From assembly GCF_008831285.2 (NCBI RefSeq), contig NC_045140.1, forward strand, positions 18,660,370 through 18,724,369: a stretch of 64,000 nucleotides of DNA, written 5' to 3'. A program made the translations under genes and the position numbers. Within the stretch, counting starts at the first letter, position 1. Each line of letters begins with the position of its first letter. The stretch comes from Nymphaea colorata (taxonomy: Eukaryota > Streptophyta > Magnoliopsida > Nymphaeales > Nymphaeaceae). Below the pieces are notes generated by a model. That model saw only the letters and a list, made by a program, of their open reading frames with translations, was not told the DNA's origin and made no database searches. This document shows, piece by piece, positions 25,640 through 38,400 of the stretch.

Positions 25640-27670
25640 CATGCATGTGTGTGTGTATGAAAGGAGCACCTATAAGTTTATAGAGGAATGAGTTACTCGT
25701 TCTGCAGTTCCAGCGTCATTGTGTTAGGCTTGTGAATTTGTACTTTTTCTGAATGCTTGTAATAATATGTACGTGTGCAAGGTGAGACTGAGGATCTTTT
25801 ACATAATGTCTTTTAGTTAGAGACGTGCTCAAATACATATAGATTTTCAGCATGTATGTCATTCATTAAAGGATCTGTAAGTTTAAATCCTGTTTCATGT
25901 TATTTCAATAAATTGCTCGTTTCACTTATCTGCACCGCTGTGCTTGGTAATGCAGATTTTTTTTTTATATGAGTAAATGAAACCTAATTTCAAAGAGTAA
26001 ATTAGTAGTACCCAGTATGGGAGGTATCATACCTAATGGGATGAATCAAAAGATAGATGAGAAACTGCATACCACACATCACCTAGATGGTCAATGGAAT
26101 GCAAAAGCTGTCAGAAGGGGCGAAAAAGGTCCCAAAATTCAGAAATGAAAAGGGCACGTGATTGTAAGAATAAGTGTTGTTAAATATACATTGAACACCA
26201 TTTTATTTATGAGAGGATAATATCATCTTACTACTGTGGCATCTTACCTACCGAAGCATGCAATATTGATGGCCTTACCTGCCCAACTTCATGAAGGTTG
26301 TGTCTACTCACTGTATGAGTATATATCATGTATATGTGACCAGTATATGTGCATTCAATCCCTATATGACATTCATAATTACGGATGGAAGTGGGTCAGA
26401 TAGGGAAAAAAAATAGACACGGGAGAGCCAGAAACAGATAAATACATCGGGCGCTCCATCTCAAAACATAGTTTCGATTCGCATATCCCATGCCCGATTA
26501 AATATGTCAGCACCAAGTTAACAAAATTTTACAAAAAATCTAAGGATATGCTTGCAATCTGCAAGGTTTAGACCATTCAGGTTCCTCTATTTTATTTGTA
26601 CATTGCTCCTTTCTTTTCCTTCTGCATTGTACGTACCGATTTTAAGGTCCCCCTGTTTTATTTGTACATTGTTCCTTTCTTTTCCTTCTGCACTTTACGT
26701 ACCATTTTCATGTTTTTCTACATAATTCCTATTAACAGATGGGAGTTATGGTTCATATTTATCAGTTTTCACTTTCAGCTGAAACTAATGTTTGCCACAT
26801 ATTACATGTTTCCTTACAGTAAAATTAGAACTGGTTATGGACTTTACAGGCTAGTGAAGTTTAAAGAGTTTTGCCAACGAGAGGCCAGCCAAGGAGAGTG
26901 GGATTTTATGCTGGCATAACCAAAGAAAAACTAAGATGTTTATATAAGAGTACAAGGCGTTAGCTCATGATCTAGAGCTATTCGTTAATCTAGTTCAAGA
27001 CATGGCTGACTCATGCTTTTGGTAATGCTTAATTACCTTGTTTCCCTTTCTATCTCATGTTTTTTCCTCTATATCGTTCAAGTAAAGCAATGGGTACATA
27101 TTCTTTGTGGAATGAAACCTCAGTTCCCGAGGATTTTACTTCCCAACAGAGTGGTGATTGAAGATCAGCTCGAGTAAAACATTTTCTAGATTACATGGGC
27201 TAGGTCTGTGAATCACTTTCTTGAGGCACCGGAGTCTGATACGGGTGTCTGAACCTGACTAGATGTTGTTTCATATGAAAGATCTGCTGTCAAACACAAA
27301 CCTGACCAATTGACAGTCCTAGTTCCAATTCACTTTCGGTTAGATCAAGATGGCAACCTAATATAGAATTCACACCTCTCTCTTCACCTTTGAACCAAAC
27401 TATGTTAATAAGTTGGAGAGAGGAATTGAAAAATGAAAGTGAAATTTTGCCACAACACAGGGAACGGCTTCTTATTAATAATGGGTGGAACAAGCACACT
27501 GAAAATCTTCAAATGGATCATCTCAGACTCTCTTCTCTATCACAGTGATATCCAAATAGTCCAAAGACCCAAATCTCACATTGCTGATGAAGATGATAAC
27601 CAAAAAGCCTGATTACTTCAACTATAGTTATTTAGACTAACAACTCGAAAGGCAAAGTCTGACTAAATTC
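25640..27670. other. Intergenic region between convergent alpha-dioxygenase and MLP genes
   Basis: About 2 kb shared by the 3' ends of two convergent genes. It holds a two-copy tandem repeat at 26590-26703. The longest open frame (26596-26919, plus) is partly built from that repeat and has no recognisable domain. No gene seen. Confidence 0.6.
26590..26703. repeat. Tandem duplication, two copies, 66-bp offset
   Basis: The block TTTTATTTGTACATTG followed by CCTTTCTTTTCCTTCTGCA and ACGTACC occurs at 26590-26637 and again at 26656-26703 with few changes. It is low-complexity and non-coding. Confidence 0.85.
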
Positions 27671-27676
27671 GTAATC

Positions 27677-29444
27677 TCATGCAGCAGCAGTCAGGAGATG
27701 TTCATCCAGTGCCTTGAGAGTGTTCACTGCAAACTCCTGGATCATGGTAGGCTCCCCAACCTCATCATTGGCTTTCTCATACTCAACATCCCACACTACT
27801 TTGCATGCCTTGCCGTCCTCACTGGGGAAGACCTTCACAGTTGGAGTGAAAACCTTGAAGAAGTTCAATATTTCTCCTTCAATGACTGTGTAGCTGACTG
27901 TCTTGTTTGCATCATCAGCTACCAACACTTTTTCCTTGCCAAAGGTCACAATTGGGATTCCTGTAAAGCAAAAGCAGAGAATCAGAGACCTAACATGCGC
28001 CAGTAGTGGGCCAATTTTTTTTCCCTCTGTACTTCTGCTGATCGATAGTTGCTCAATTGCATCATCCGATTGTCACACTTTCCATAATGGCACTGTCACA
28101 CGGGTAACGTCAATCTTTTACTTCAGATCATTATTGAATTAAAGATACAAAATGTGTCTTTTTTCTTTCCGATAGAAAAGTACTCTTTTGTAGCTTTATC
28201 AAGGAGTATATAGATTCAAAACCATCACATCTTTGCTATTTTCAAGGTTTATACCATATTTGTTATTTTTAATATTTTTCATGTTTTTTCTTTTAAAATT
28301 TCATGTATCCGGTTGGTTTGGTTCAAAAAATGATTTATATCTTTTACATACTAGTTATAGTGAAACTAAAAAAAATACCTTTGTTTCAATTTGAGAGAAA
28401 AAAGAAAAAATAAATGACAGATCCATCTTCTTAAACCTCATACAGATAAAAAATTTCTGGAACTCCACGAGATCTTTTTTTTCCCCAAAAAATTTGGAAA
28501 GGCCAGAACACAGATTTCATACATACAAATATATTAGATCTGGACTTGCGGATAGAAATAAATTTTTAGAAAGATATTGGCTCGACTAAAAGATCACTAG
28601 AGAGAGATGGTGCTTGGGACAATTGCTGATGCTTATATTATAATATATTTCTTCAACGAAGTTCCTGTTTCGTTTTTGACAGAGCTTTAGAAGTGCTTAT
28701 CGTTTCAAAACTAGAGAAAAGGCGTATGGCAAAAATATTTTGTCACATAAATTCTTAAAGAATATGAATTAAAATGACCAAGAGGGACAGATGTTCCAAT
28801 AAAATATGATATGCAAAGAAAATATTCTTCTCTCGGGAAGCATGATACGATTATAAGTGCTATCCATTAGCCCAACAATTAACGTTTCACATAATCACAT
28901 TATATTTTTTTGAAAACAAGAACATGCTATTCTTGGAACATGTGTTCTAAAAACGTGTGCTCCAAGAACACACTGATCTTCTAGCTTCTTCAAGCGTACG
29001 TGGATCGTGAAATTTCAAGTTAATAGAACAACCTAAGCTTAAACATGGAGCAAATCTAGAGCTGAAAGAGTTTCAGCCTTATTTAACTCATGAATCACAT
29101 GACCCCAACTTCCACTTGAAATCAAGGGTCACATCTAGCTCATGAGTTGAGAGACAGTGACATTATTTTGGCAAAACCATCAAAAGAGGCTTAAAAGTGA
29201 ATGTTGGAAGACTTTAGGTCACACTGTTAATTAATGATAGATCACCAGATAGAAGTTTTTTACCTTCACCATATTTGATCTCTCGGATTGTGCCTACCGA
29301 CTTGCCATCTCCTTCAATGATGGTGATGCTCTTGTACTGATCGGGGAAGATCTTGGGGAAGAGCTCAGTCGACTCAGAGATGGCCTTCCAGAGGTTATCA
29401 GCAGAGGACTTGAGCTCGATCTCCGTCTTCAGAGTTGCAACCAT
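27677..29444 (-). CDS. MLP-like / Bet v 1 superfamily protein, complete, 154 aa
   Basis: Small cytosolic protein of the major latex protein/Bet v 1 fold, whose hydrophobic cavity binds ligands such as hormones, flavonoids or lipids. Exon 1 is 29264-29444 and exon 2 is 27677-27960, total 465 nt. The single phase-1 intron, after the codons for KYGEG, is the position conserved in this superfamily. The glycine-rich loop GDGKSVGTIREIKYGEG (about 46-62) is intact. The C-terminal part KVVWDVEYEKANDEVGEP and the helix ending EHLL look closer to the MLP-like 423 group than to classical PR-10, though the split is not certain. The intron, about 1.3 kb, is AT-rich. TATATAA at 29536-29542 on the same strand is a good TATA candidate. 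The gene converges on the alpha-dioxygenase gene. Confidence 0.93.
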
Positions 29445-29535
29445 CTTGGAAGAAGTAGTGTTGCACGGAAGGAAGAGTTAGACAGGCCGAAGAGAATGGA
29501 GGATGAGGTGAAGAAATGGTGAGCAGAGGAATGAA

Positions 29536-29542
29536 TTATATA
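29536..29542 (-). promoter_or_regulatory. TATA box of the MLP/Bet v 1 gene
   Basis: TATATAA on the coding strand, 92 bp upstream of the start codon, leaves room for a leader of roughly 60 nt. Good sequence and spacing for a plant TATA box, but the transcript start is not visible. Confidence 0.6.
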
Positions 29543-30816
29543 GGCGTCTTCGTCTAAGCGTGTTTATGACGACGACCCCATTCTCCACCGGTCCCTGCGG
29601 GGCCTAACTTATTGACTCCATTAATATGTTACGTCGATATGGATCCTATTTTTTAGGTCACAATAATTAAGTCGTCAGCTGCCGAGCTGCTTCGATCTGA
29701 GTATCAATGGCCACAACCAATGGTTTCTGCAAGGTGGATTTGCTGTTGGTGTTTCTTCGTTTTTCTTTTTTCTTCACAAAAGCTAACCATACAGGTGGCT
29801 TCAAAGCGTTAAATCTTGAAAATCCAATGTCCGAATCGAATTTATGAGTGAAAATTTAACCTAAAAATTTTACTTATAGCGAGTTTTTACTTTCCATTTC
29901 TTGTGGGTGCATTCAACCGTCTCAGCGGTCTAGATAAACAATTTCTCCTACATAAATGTGACAGGTCAAGATTTGATACGTCGACCAACTGACGATTGAG
30001 CTGCAAATAGATAAATGTTTGATGGCATGCATGCAAGGAAAAGGTTATCCAGGGTGCACTCATCCTGGTGAACTTTTCCACAGTAAAAAAAAGAAGAAAG
30101 GACTCCCCTTTACTTTTTTCATCATAGAAGTATGTATTGATGAGCCTCAAGGGGCCTAACATAGGTGGTGTCACGTACACTAAGTGTTTCGTGTTTGATT
30201 TTCATGGGTGCTATTCTGAGGTGCACTCTGTCTAGTTAAACACAACCTTTTGCCCTCAAAGGCAAGGAGAATGATCTTTAGGTCCCATCTGAGCAATCGA
30301 TAATCTCTTGCTCAACCGAAGGAATGCATTGATGGAGAAGTTTTAGGTAATGCTTCATCCCAGTATTTGAAACTTGAAAGGAAGGTGTACCTTACGGACA
30401 TTTTTCATATGCAGTGAAGAATGTCACATACATCAAACAAGGGAGAGAGTGGGGGGAGAAAGTTTTGTTGGTTGTTGTGCTAGTTGGTAGGTTGTTAAAT
30501 GAGAGTTATTATGTGCATCCAACCTTTGGAAAGAAACTCAACTGCATTTTCCTACTCCATCTTATGATATGTGGTATGGTTGAATGAATGACATGGCTCC
30601 TTTGTGGGGGGGCATGGGCAAGCATGTGAGGTGTTCATGCTGAAGGGGAGTAATTCACAACATCAAGTACCAAATCTACACCCTTACCATTTTCACCTAG
30701 CTGACTCACTAGCCCAGCAATAGCACACAAAATTTACCAACTTTCATGGAAGATGATTTAATACATGAATTATATTTGCCATAGAGAACTAACATTAGAA
30801 CTGTAGCGATATTAAC

Positions 30817-30894
30817 AAACCTACCAATTATAATAATATGCTGGTCATGTCCCTAGCTCGGGGATAAAAACCTACCAATTATAATAATATGCTG
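30817..30894. repeat. 27-bp exact direct repeat
   Basis: A 27-bp block beginning AAACCTACCAATTATAATAA occurs at 30817-30843 and 30868-30894, 51 bp apart, separated by a GC-richer spacer. Likely a local duplication. Confidence 0.85.
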
Positions 30895-31888
30895 ATCTAC
30901 TTGAGATTAGCTCTGCTGTATCGGCGTGGCCATTCAAGTTGAGGCCAAAAGATTTATTATGTTGACTATATACAGTGCATGCTGGCGATCAGCATAATTT
31001 GTATATTTTCTTCATTTCTCAAGCATAGGAGAAAGGTTAGGTCTGGTTGGGTGAAGTAAGTATTTAAGGCATAAGCCTGACTCTTACAGCCAGGCAAGCT
31101 CAGACCTGGACCCACCTTGGTCGGACTGAATGAGGCGCATAAGACAACCGCTTGTGAGGTCCCAGAGATGTGATTGCATCTTTTATCAGGGATTTTCTAG
31201 ATGGAGATTGGATCTGACTTGCAGATCGGTCATCCCCCAGTTGAGTGGAAAACGACAAGATGAAAAATGGATAGGAAGAAGATCATGACCAGTGGAGAAG
31301 GCACATGCAGGCTTGTGTATGCAGTTGCCCGCACAAGCCTACATAAATTGCTTGTTCATTATGTTAGTATCTGATAGCCATTTATTTATTTACACATTGA
31401 TTGTCCCCTTAAAAGTAACAATTTCAAGCATGGGTGCCCTTTAGCCGGATTTTTTTCTTGTCCCCTCTGCTGATAATGACCCACTAAGTTTTAAATTCGT
31501 CAACAAGCTTCTTTTTCTCAAATGAATTGGACATGAATAGCAACGAACATTTTTTTTTTTTGGGTCCTCTAGGTGAGAGGGTTGCAATGGTTTAATATGC
31601 AACACAAAGTTAAAGCTCTGAGAGGACGTTTGATAAGAAAAATATCGTGTTTTTAGGACCATTTCAAAAAACACAAAGTGATTATGCCAAATAATTGATC
31701 ATTGCACTTATGAACAATATTTATCATCATGACATGCTTCTTGAAACAAGAAAATTTTGTCATTGGTTCCAAGAACTTAATGTAATTAATTAGGTAGAAT
31801 CCTGTTGAACTTTAAAAAGTTTCAATGCACAACAAAAGTTGGTACTAGTTAACAACCTATGTTAACTGCCCCCGAGAGGGTTGGCACA

Positions 31889-32880
31889 TTCGGGCCCGGC
31901 CGGGCCAGCCCGATACCCGGCCCGTTAACAATCGGGTCAGGCCGGGCATATAGTTAATCGGGCCTCGGGCTTGATTTTATGCCCAAGGCTCGGCCCGGCC
32001 CGATTATTAACGGGCCGGCTGGGCTGGCCGAGCTTCTCTTACATGGTGATATTTCCTGTGAGCAACCTGAGTCCTATTGCATTCGAAGTTCTAACCTGTT
32101 ACATAGACACAAATGCAGGTAAGACGTGGATAAATATTCTTCATACAGCTTTTGTGAATAGACTGCCTTATTAAATTAGGGAGACAACTAACATCCACAA
32201 AATAATTAGAATGCCATATTGATTCATTGAACATCTTGCGTGCAAAAAAATTGTTCAACAACCAAAAATGATGTTATGAAGGCGAATAAGAAGGAAAATC
32301 ATTTGCCATCACCATCCAGAAAGCAAAACCCTGACTAATTCAATGCTCTAATTATTCGACCATTTCTAGTTTTTGCACTCAACAAAAATAGAGACAATCG
32401 TAAATATTCGAACAGGAAATCAGGTTCAGGAAATGAAGAAGCATAATAAGAGAGAATTGGGAGAGAAACGTTTCCTCTCCTGGAGGATGAGAGGCAGCCG
32501 ATCGGCGACAGGACGACAAAGGAAACAACCAAATAGCCGATGGGCGACGGCCGACGAGGAGGACCAGGGGAAGCGGTCGATGGGCGATGGAGAGGATTGG
32601 AGGAGGCAGTCTCACTGGTCTTGCTTGTAGAGCCACAGAGGAGTGGAGGACTAGAGTAGAATGACATACAAGAGAATGAAAGTATCGAGTATGAAATGAA
32701 AACCCTGACCCAAGCTTATTTTAAAAAAAATAAATTATTTTTTTTAAATTATTGTCGGGCTTCTCTGGCCCCCAACGAACACAATCGAGGGCCCAAGTCT
32801 GACCTGTTAATTATCGGGCCAGGCCGAGCCAGTTTAGCAGTTTTTCAAGGCCGGCCCGGTGCCCAGGCTAAGGTGTGGGT
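31889..32880. mobile_element. Putative non-autonomous transposon with GC-rich inverted terminal arrays
   Basis: The left array (31889-32030) is packed with CGGGCCGGGC-type motifs alternating with CCCGATTATTAAC-type motifs. The right array (about 32752-32880) carries the same motifs in reverse orientation (TAATTATCGGGCCAGGC, AAGGCCGGCCCGG). The 720 bp between is AT-rich apart from a GC-rich block near 32480-32620. An 85-110 codon open frame in the middle resembles nothing I know. Structurally this fits a plant non-autonomous DNA element, but no target duplication could be identified, so the class and exact ends are uncertain. Confidence 0.5.
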
Positions 32881-35435
32881 GGGGGCTCGTAGGTAATCAG
32901 TTTTTGTTTCGTATTTTTGAGGCATCAATTCTCAGTGCTGCCAAAAAGTGTGGAGGAGAAAGGGAGAGGAGAGAGACACTGACTACAAGTGAAAGGATGA
33001 TGGAAGCAATACTAAAGCAAGGTGGGTACGAGGGTTTGAGTTCATGGAAGCTTCTGCTCGTTTCTTAGGTTGAGAAAAACATGGATTTTAAATCTCTATT
33101 GTATAAACTCCTCAATATAAAAAAATCTATGCTCCAAGTGGCATATCACATCTGGCTGGTTTTTTGGGTGCTATGCTTCTATAACATATGGGGTGAAAGA
33201 TGATACCAACATGAAGTATAACACATCTTCATCAGACATCTATGCAGCCTTGACTACTAGAGAAAGGAAAGTCTGGTTTCAACCGGTGAGTCGTTGGCCT
33301 CTTGCTGGCATGAAATATCCAGAAATTTAGATCCCACTATCTCAAATCACCTTGGATTTTTTAACCGTAAGTAAATAAACTCTCCACAAAAGAAACATTT
33401 GCACGTGTACATATATATCTAGACAAATGCCAAGAAAAGCATGGTGTGGCTCAACCTTTTTTATCCAATTCACGCCTACCAAAAGTTCTACTCAACCACA
33501 ACCTTCTCAAAAAATTCATTGGGATGAGAAAAACAAGTGGAGGCCTTGTCTTGTTTTCCAAATGATCAACAAAGAGCCTTTTCTTTCTAATTATGAAAGT
33601 CAATAGACAAATGGAGTGATATGTCTATAAAAAGATAAATTTTATGGCCCAACTTCTTGGTTTTGCTAATTTATATATGATTACTTTATAATTTACAAAT
33701 TGGCTTCGATATCCTTATGAAAGAAGAGTTCATTCAATTTAAATGAGCTTCAAGTGCGCGTAATTGGCTGATCGATCACCATCTAAAGTTTTCCATTGTC
33801 GAGACTGACAAATTGTGAAGTGCATCTCGAGATAAAACCATAAGTTTGGCCTCTAGATTGCCAAGTTCTCAAGTTTTACTTTTGAAAGAGTCGCAACCGT
33901 GGATCTATTGTGATCTGATGGTTTGATTCCAATCAAATTGTTTCACACCATATCTTGACTTTCAGGGAAATTTTTTCTATGTACTCCTGTTTTTTCGAGA
34001 ACTTAATAAAGCAGAAACTAAGCTGAACCCCGTTCACACAATGTCAACTATAGCTTAGTTTTCAATGTCGTTTTCCCTTCCGATCTTCCTTGAAAGAAAA
34101 CAATCTTCTCAATAATATCGTCATCATATTGAACAGCTCCTTTTTTGAGATAATTTGTATTGCACTGCATCCTTGTTTTTAATTGTTCAGGACAATGTAC
34201 GCTATCTGACTCAGCTCTTTCGATCCAGCCTAATTGATAGTTGTAATCATTCGTTAACATAGTATTATCATTGTATTGTTAAAAACTCATACGGTTATTT
34301 CAATCAGTCTTCATCATAAAATTTAAGTCGAAGTCAAATTTAATTTGCCAAGATTTTGCTCAAATCTTCTTTTTAACTTATGCAGAACTATTAAGTTTAA
34401 AGGTGGGCATTCAAGACCCTTTTCGCTTTATAATGTGGTAATGTGGCAACTCAAGTTAACTGATAGCCAAAAATAAAAAAAAGATGTGATTTCTTGATTT
34501 TGCAACTTATAATGGTTGAAAGCCGGGACCTTAAAAATAAAAGCTTTCTTCATTTTAGGTGTAATTAAATTTGCAAAAAAATAGAAGGATTCTTCTTCCT
34601 CAAGTATACTGTGTCCGCTGCTTCTTTTGAATAATATAACCAGAAATGACAAAGCATGGAAAATCATCTTAATGAAAAGTTAAGGTACACAGAGAGAACC
34701 AAGCAGAGCTGTGAACCTGCTTGACTTGGTCATGAACCGATCAGTCTGCTCCCCTAAGGGGGCGATTATAATAATATATATAATATTAAAAGTAAATTAT
34801 CGAGTTGAGTTGGATCGTCTGGTTTGTAGCAGCTTGAAACATACACCCAAGTCGCCCTCGTCTGTTCACGAAAGGAGAGTCGTGGAATGTTTTTTTGAAA
34901 AAGTTACGCACCGTCTGAAATATTCTGCAAAAATTAGTGGCTCAATGTGAAAATTTCCTGGAAACATCGCCGAGTTTCTCTCTCGAAATCTTCCTTCCTC
35001 TCACGGAGAAACGCAGAGGAAGAGGGGATTCCTCGTTGTCTCTGCGTGCTTCCTCCATTTCTAGACGAAGACAGGAGAGTGAAAACCGGCATTCTTAATA
35101 TCTCTTGACTGGTTTCAAGTGTCTCCTTGAAACTGTAACCTTCTTTCCTTTTTCTCCGCATATAAAACGGCTCAAAATTGAAGGTGGTAGATTCTTTTAT
35201 CCCAGAATTCGTCGGCGAGAAAATTATACCTTCCTTTTGCTGGGGATTCTTGTTAGTTCCATCATTTTCTCTTTATTTCTGCGGATTTCCTGTTTTCCTA
35301 TCACTTCGAGGTTTTTTAGCTTTTGTCGTGTCGATGGAGTGATGGTCTTCGGCGAGTCTTAATAAAAAAGGAACCGGTTCAAATTGGGTATCGCGCAATT
35401 TTTGTTCGGAAGGGAAACGTTTCATTGGGAAAGAG

Positions 35436-38400
35436 ATGAAGAAGGCTGGTAGGAAGAGGAATAGAAAGATGAAAGAAACCCAAGCCAGCGTTCCTGATCC
35501 CGTTATGGAAGATCTCTCCCTGGCGAGCCCTGAGGTCCTCGATGACAATAGTCCGGAGGGCCGCAAACGCGGCCGGGCGAGGAAAAACTCGTCTATTGGT
35601 GCTCAAGGTAGTCCAACTGGGCACTCGATGGAGCTTATTGCTCGGGAGCCGGTGTTGCCGGAAATCGAGAACGCGACTTCCGATAGAGTTCTTGGTTCAC
35701 CGATTAGGATGGTCACAAGAGTGGTCGAAGATAATGACGGGGAATTATCGAGGGTTGCTGCTGGTAATGTTGGTGAAGTGAAGAAGGAGAGCGTGATCAA
35801 GGTTGTACCGTCAATGGACGCTGTGGTTAAGGTGTTCTGCGTCCATACCGATCCGAATTTCTCATTGCCCTGGCAAAGAAAGCGGCAATATAGCTCCAGC
35901 AGCAGCGGATTCATCCTTGGTGGCCGGAGAGTTCTTACTAATGCGCATTCTGTTGAGCACCATACCCAGGTGAAACTTAAGAAGCGTGGGTCTGACACCA
36001 AGTACTTGGCAACAGTTCTAGCTATTGGGACTGAATGTGATATTGGTAAAAATTCTACTTCTTTGATTTTATTCATTACATTTTTACCGCTTTCATTACT
36101 CATTATTTCGTTCGTATCATTCTTCTTCTCTCATGTGCACAAATAAAAGGTCAAGCATTCCATCCTTATTGCTATTACTAAGTTATTACGTAGATGAGTG
36201 ATAGTGAAGTTATTCATACTATACGTTGCAGCAATGCTAACCGTGGATGATGATGAGTTCTGGGATGGAGTTTCACCAGTGGAGTTTGGTTGCCTGCCAT
36301 CCCTGCAAGATGCTGTAACAGTAGTTGGTTACCCTATTGGAGGCGACACAATTTCCGTGACAAGTGGGGTTGTCTCACGAATAGAGATCTTGTCTTACGT
36401 GCATGGGTCCACAGAGCTGTTGGGATTGCAGGTTTGTTTGTTATTGTGTGCTATTCTTTCTTCAGATTTTCTTCCATCTTAAATGGGATTTTCAGTTCTT
36501 TAAAGTTCGGAACTTGCTGAACATTGCTGTGGATGTAATCTATGCATTGGTCAACCTCCATTTTAAGGATAACTTAGTGGAAATGTTAAAAAAAGGGAGA
36601 GAAGATAAATGCAGTTTTTCTTTTTTCCATTTTTCTGTTGTGGGTATCTCCATATGTAGTTGGTGGAGTGAGAAGGTGTGGCACAATCACGTCTGCTAAT
36701 TTACGCTATTCCTGACAGATTGATGCTGCCATCAACTCTGGTAACTCTGGTGGTCCTGCCTTTAATAATAAGGGCCAGTGTGTTGGAATTGCGTTTCAGT
36801 CTCTCAAACATGAAGATGTAGAAAACATTGGATATGTCATTCCAACTCCCGTCATTTTGCACTTCATAAAAGATTACGAACAATCAAAGGAATATACAGG
36901 TAACCTGATAATGCTTGTTATGGCATGAATCTGTCTGATGGTTCATAGGGTTCTAGTCTACCTATTTTGCTTCCATATGATTGATTTGTATCAGTATATT
37001 TTACCTTATATAATATGTGAAATAACTGTTGTTTATTTTCCTCAAAGACATTTAGATCTCTCATATTAGGATTTTGTTCTTATGTTGGCAATGTGGGTAT
37101 TGCATGAAAGGTTTCCCAATCCTTGGGGTTGAGTGGCAAAAGATGGAGAATCCCGATCTCCGAAAAGCTATGGGGATGACACCAACCCAGAAAGGAGTTC
37201 GTGTAAGAAGGGTAGAACCTACTGCTCCAGCTTCTAGGTTTTTGAGACCCTCAGATATCATTCTCACCTTTGATGGGATTGATATTGCCAATGATGGGAC
37301 TGGTAAGCATGTTAAGTATCTCATTTTTTTTTTCTTTTTTTTTTTTCCTTTCAGATACATGTGCTGTCACACTATTGCTTAGCATGTCACTGCACTCTTT
37401 GGGTTGATTGCTTGCTTTTCTAGCATTTCTGTGTCATAATTTTTTGATCATGCTCATCCAATCATGCCAAACATCACTTGTACCATGTTTTGTAGTTGCC
37501 AATTTTTGTCATTAAGTTTCTTGAAATAAATAACTATTAAGCTATGTCACATGGATGTGGGGTGCGGGTGCGGATGCAGGTGCCAGTATGGCACATCCCA
37601 AAAAAATTGGGTGCGTGGGTGTGGCGAGGGTATATATATTATAAAAATATGTGTATTCATAGTATATATATAATTATATGGTTGTTTCTTAGCTTAATCT
37701 GTCCTTTTTTTTTACTTTTATTACTGTAAATAAAAAAGAGATGGAGAGAGAGAAGAAAAAGAAAAAAAAATTTTTTGAAAGGGGATAGAATAGGGTGCGG
37801 TTGGGGTGCAAGTTGGAGCCACACCTGCGTCATGTCATCATGGGTGCTGCCCCCTTTTGAGTCTGTGTGACTTAAGTATTAAGTATTTTAGATTTTGGTT
37901 TACAGTAATTAGAAAGTGCTAAGTCATTGAACAATTCATGTATTTCTTTCTCCACTCTTTCTTTCTTATCCAAAGCTTATGAAGTTATAATAAAGGATTA
38001 ACATGTCTTTGGATCACAACTTTAGCTCTTTTGATAGACATGAACGAATCATAAAAGTTAGAGCCAGTGAGAACCAATAAATGGTGCCTGATGGACTTTT
38101 TCGTAGGGTTTTTCTTGAGATTGATGTGATCTTTGAGATCTGGATATCAGAAGATACTGAACATATGCTGCTCATCAACTGAAAACTTCTTTGGGTCCCA
38201 AGTTCCTTGAGATCTTTAGGAATTTTGACATCATTTTCATGCAAAAGCTAAACATGTTTCTTATTCTTGATGTCTATATGAGCTTTTGTGCATGTGACCT
38301 TTCTGAAAAGTTGGGTATTTTCTGCTTATAAATGTGGATAAACAATTGGTGTCAGCACTTTGATTAAATTATATTCTGTATCCTTGTTTATACTTGTGTG

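Larger units (their letters stand above)
29560..35400. other. Intergenic region, about 5.8 kb
   Basis: Between the MLP and DEG9 genes, which are divergent. No gene recognised. Contents: a 27-bp direct repeat (30817-30894), a 1 kb element bounded by GC-rich inverted arrays (31889-32880), AT-rich DNA from 33.1 to 34.9 kb, then a pyrimidine-rich stretch (34950-35430) that is probably the DEG9 promoter and leader. Confidence 0.6.

Noticed and set aside
32335-32667. 110-codon minus-strand frame, Ser/Pro/Arg-rich
   Set aside because: It lies in the GC-rich middle of the putative transposon at 31.9-32.9 kb; overlapping frames of similar length on the other strand suggest composition, not coding.
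35603-36103. 166-codon open frame antisense to DEG9 exon 1
   Set aside because: It is the shadow of a long coding exon whose sense frame carries the protease His and Asp; there is no domain on the antisense strand.
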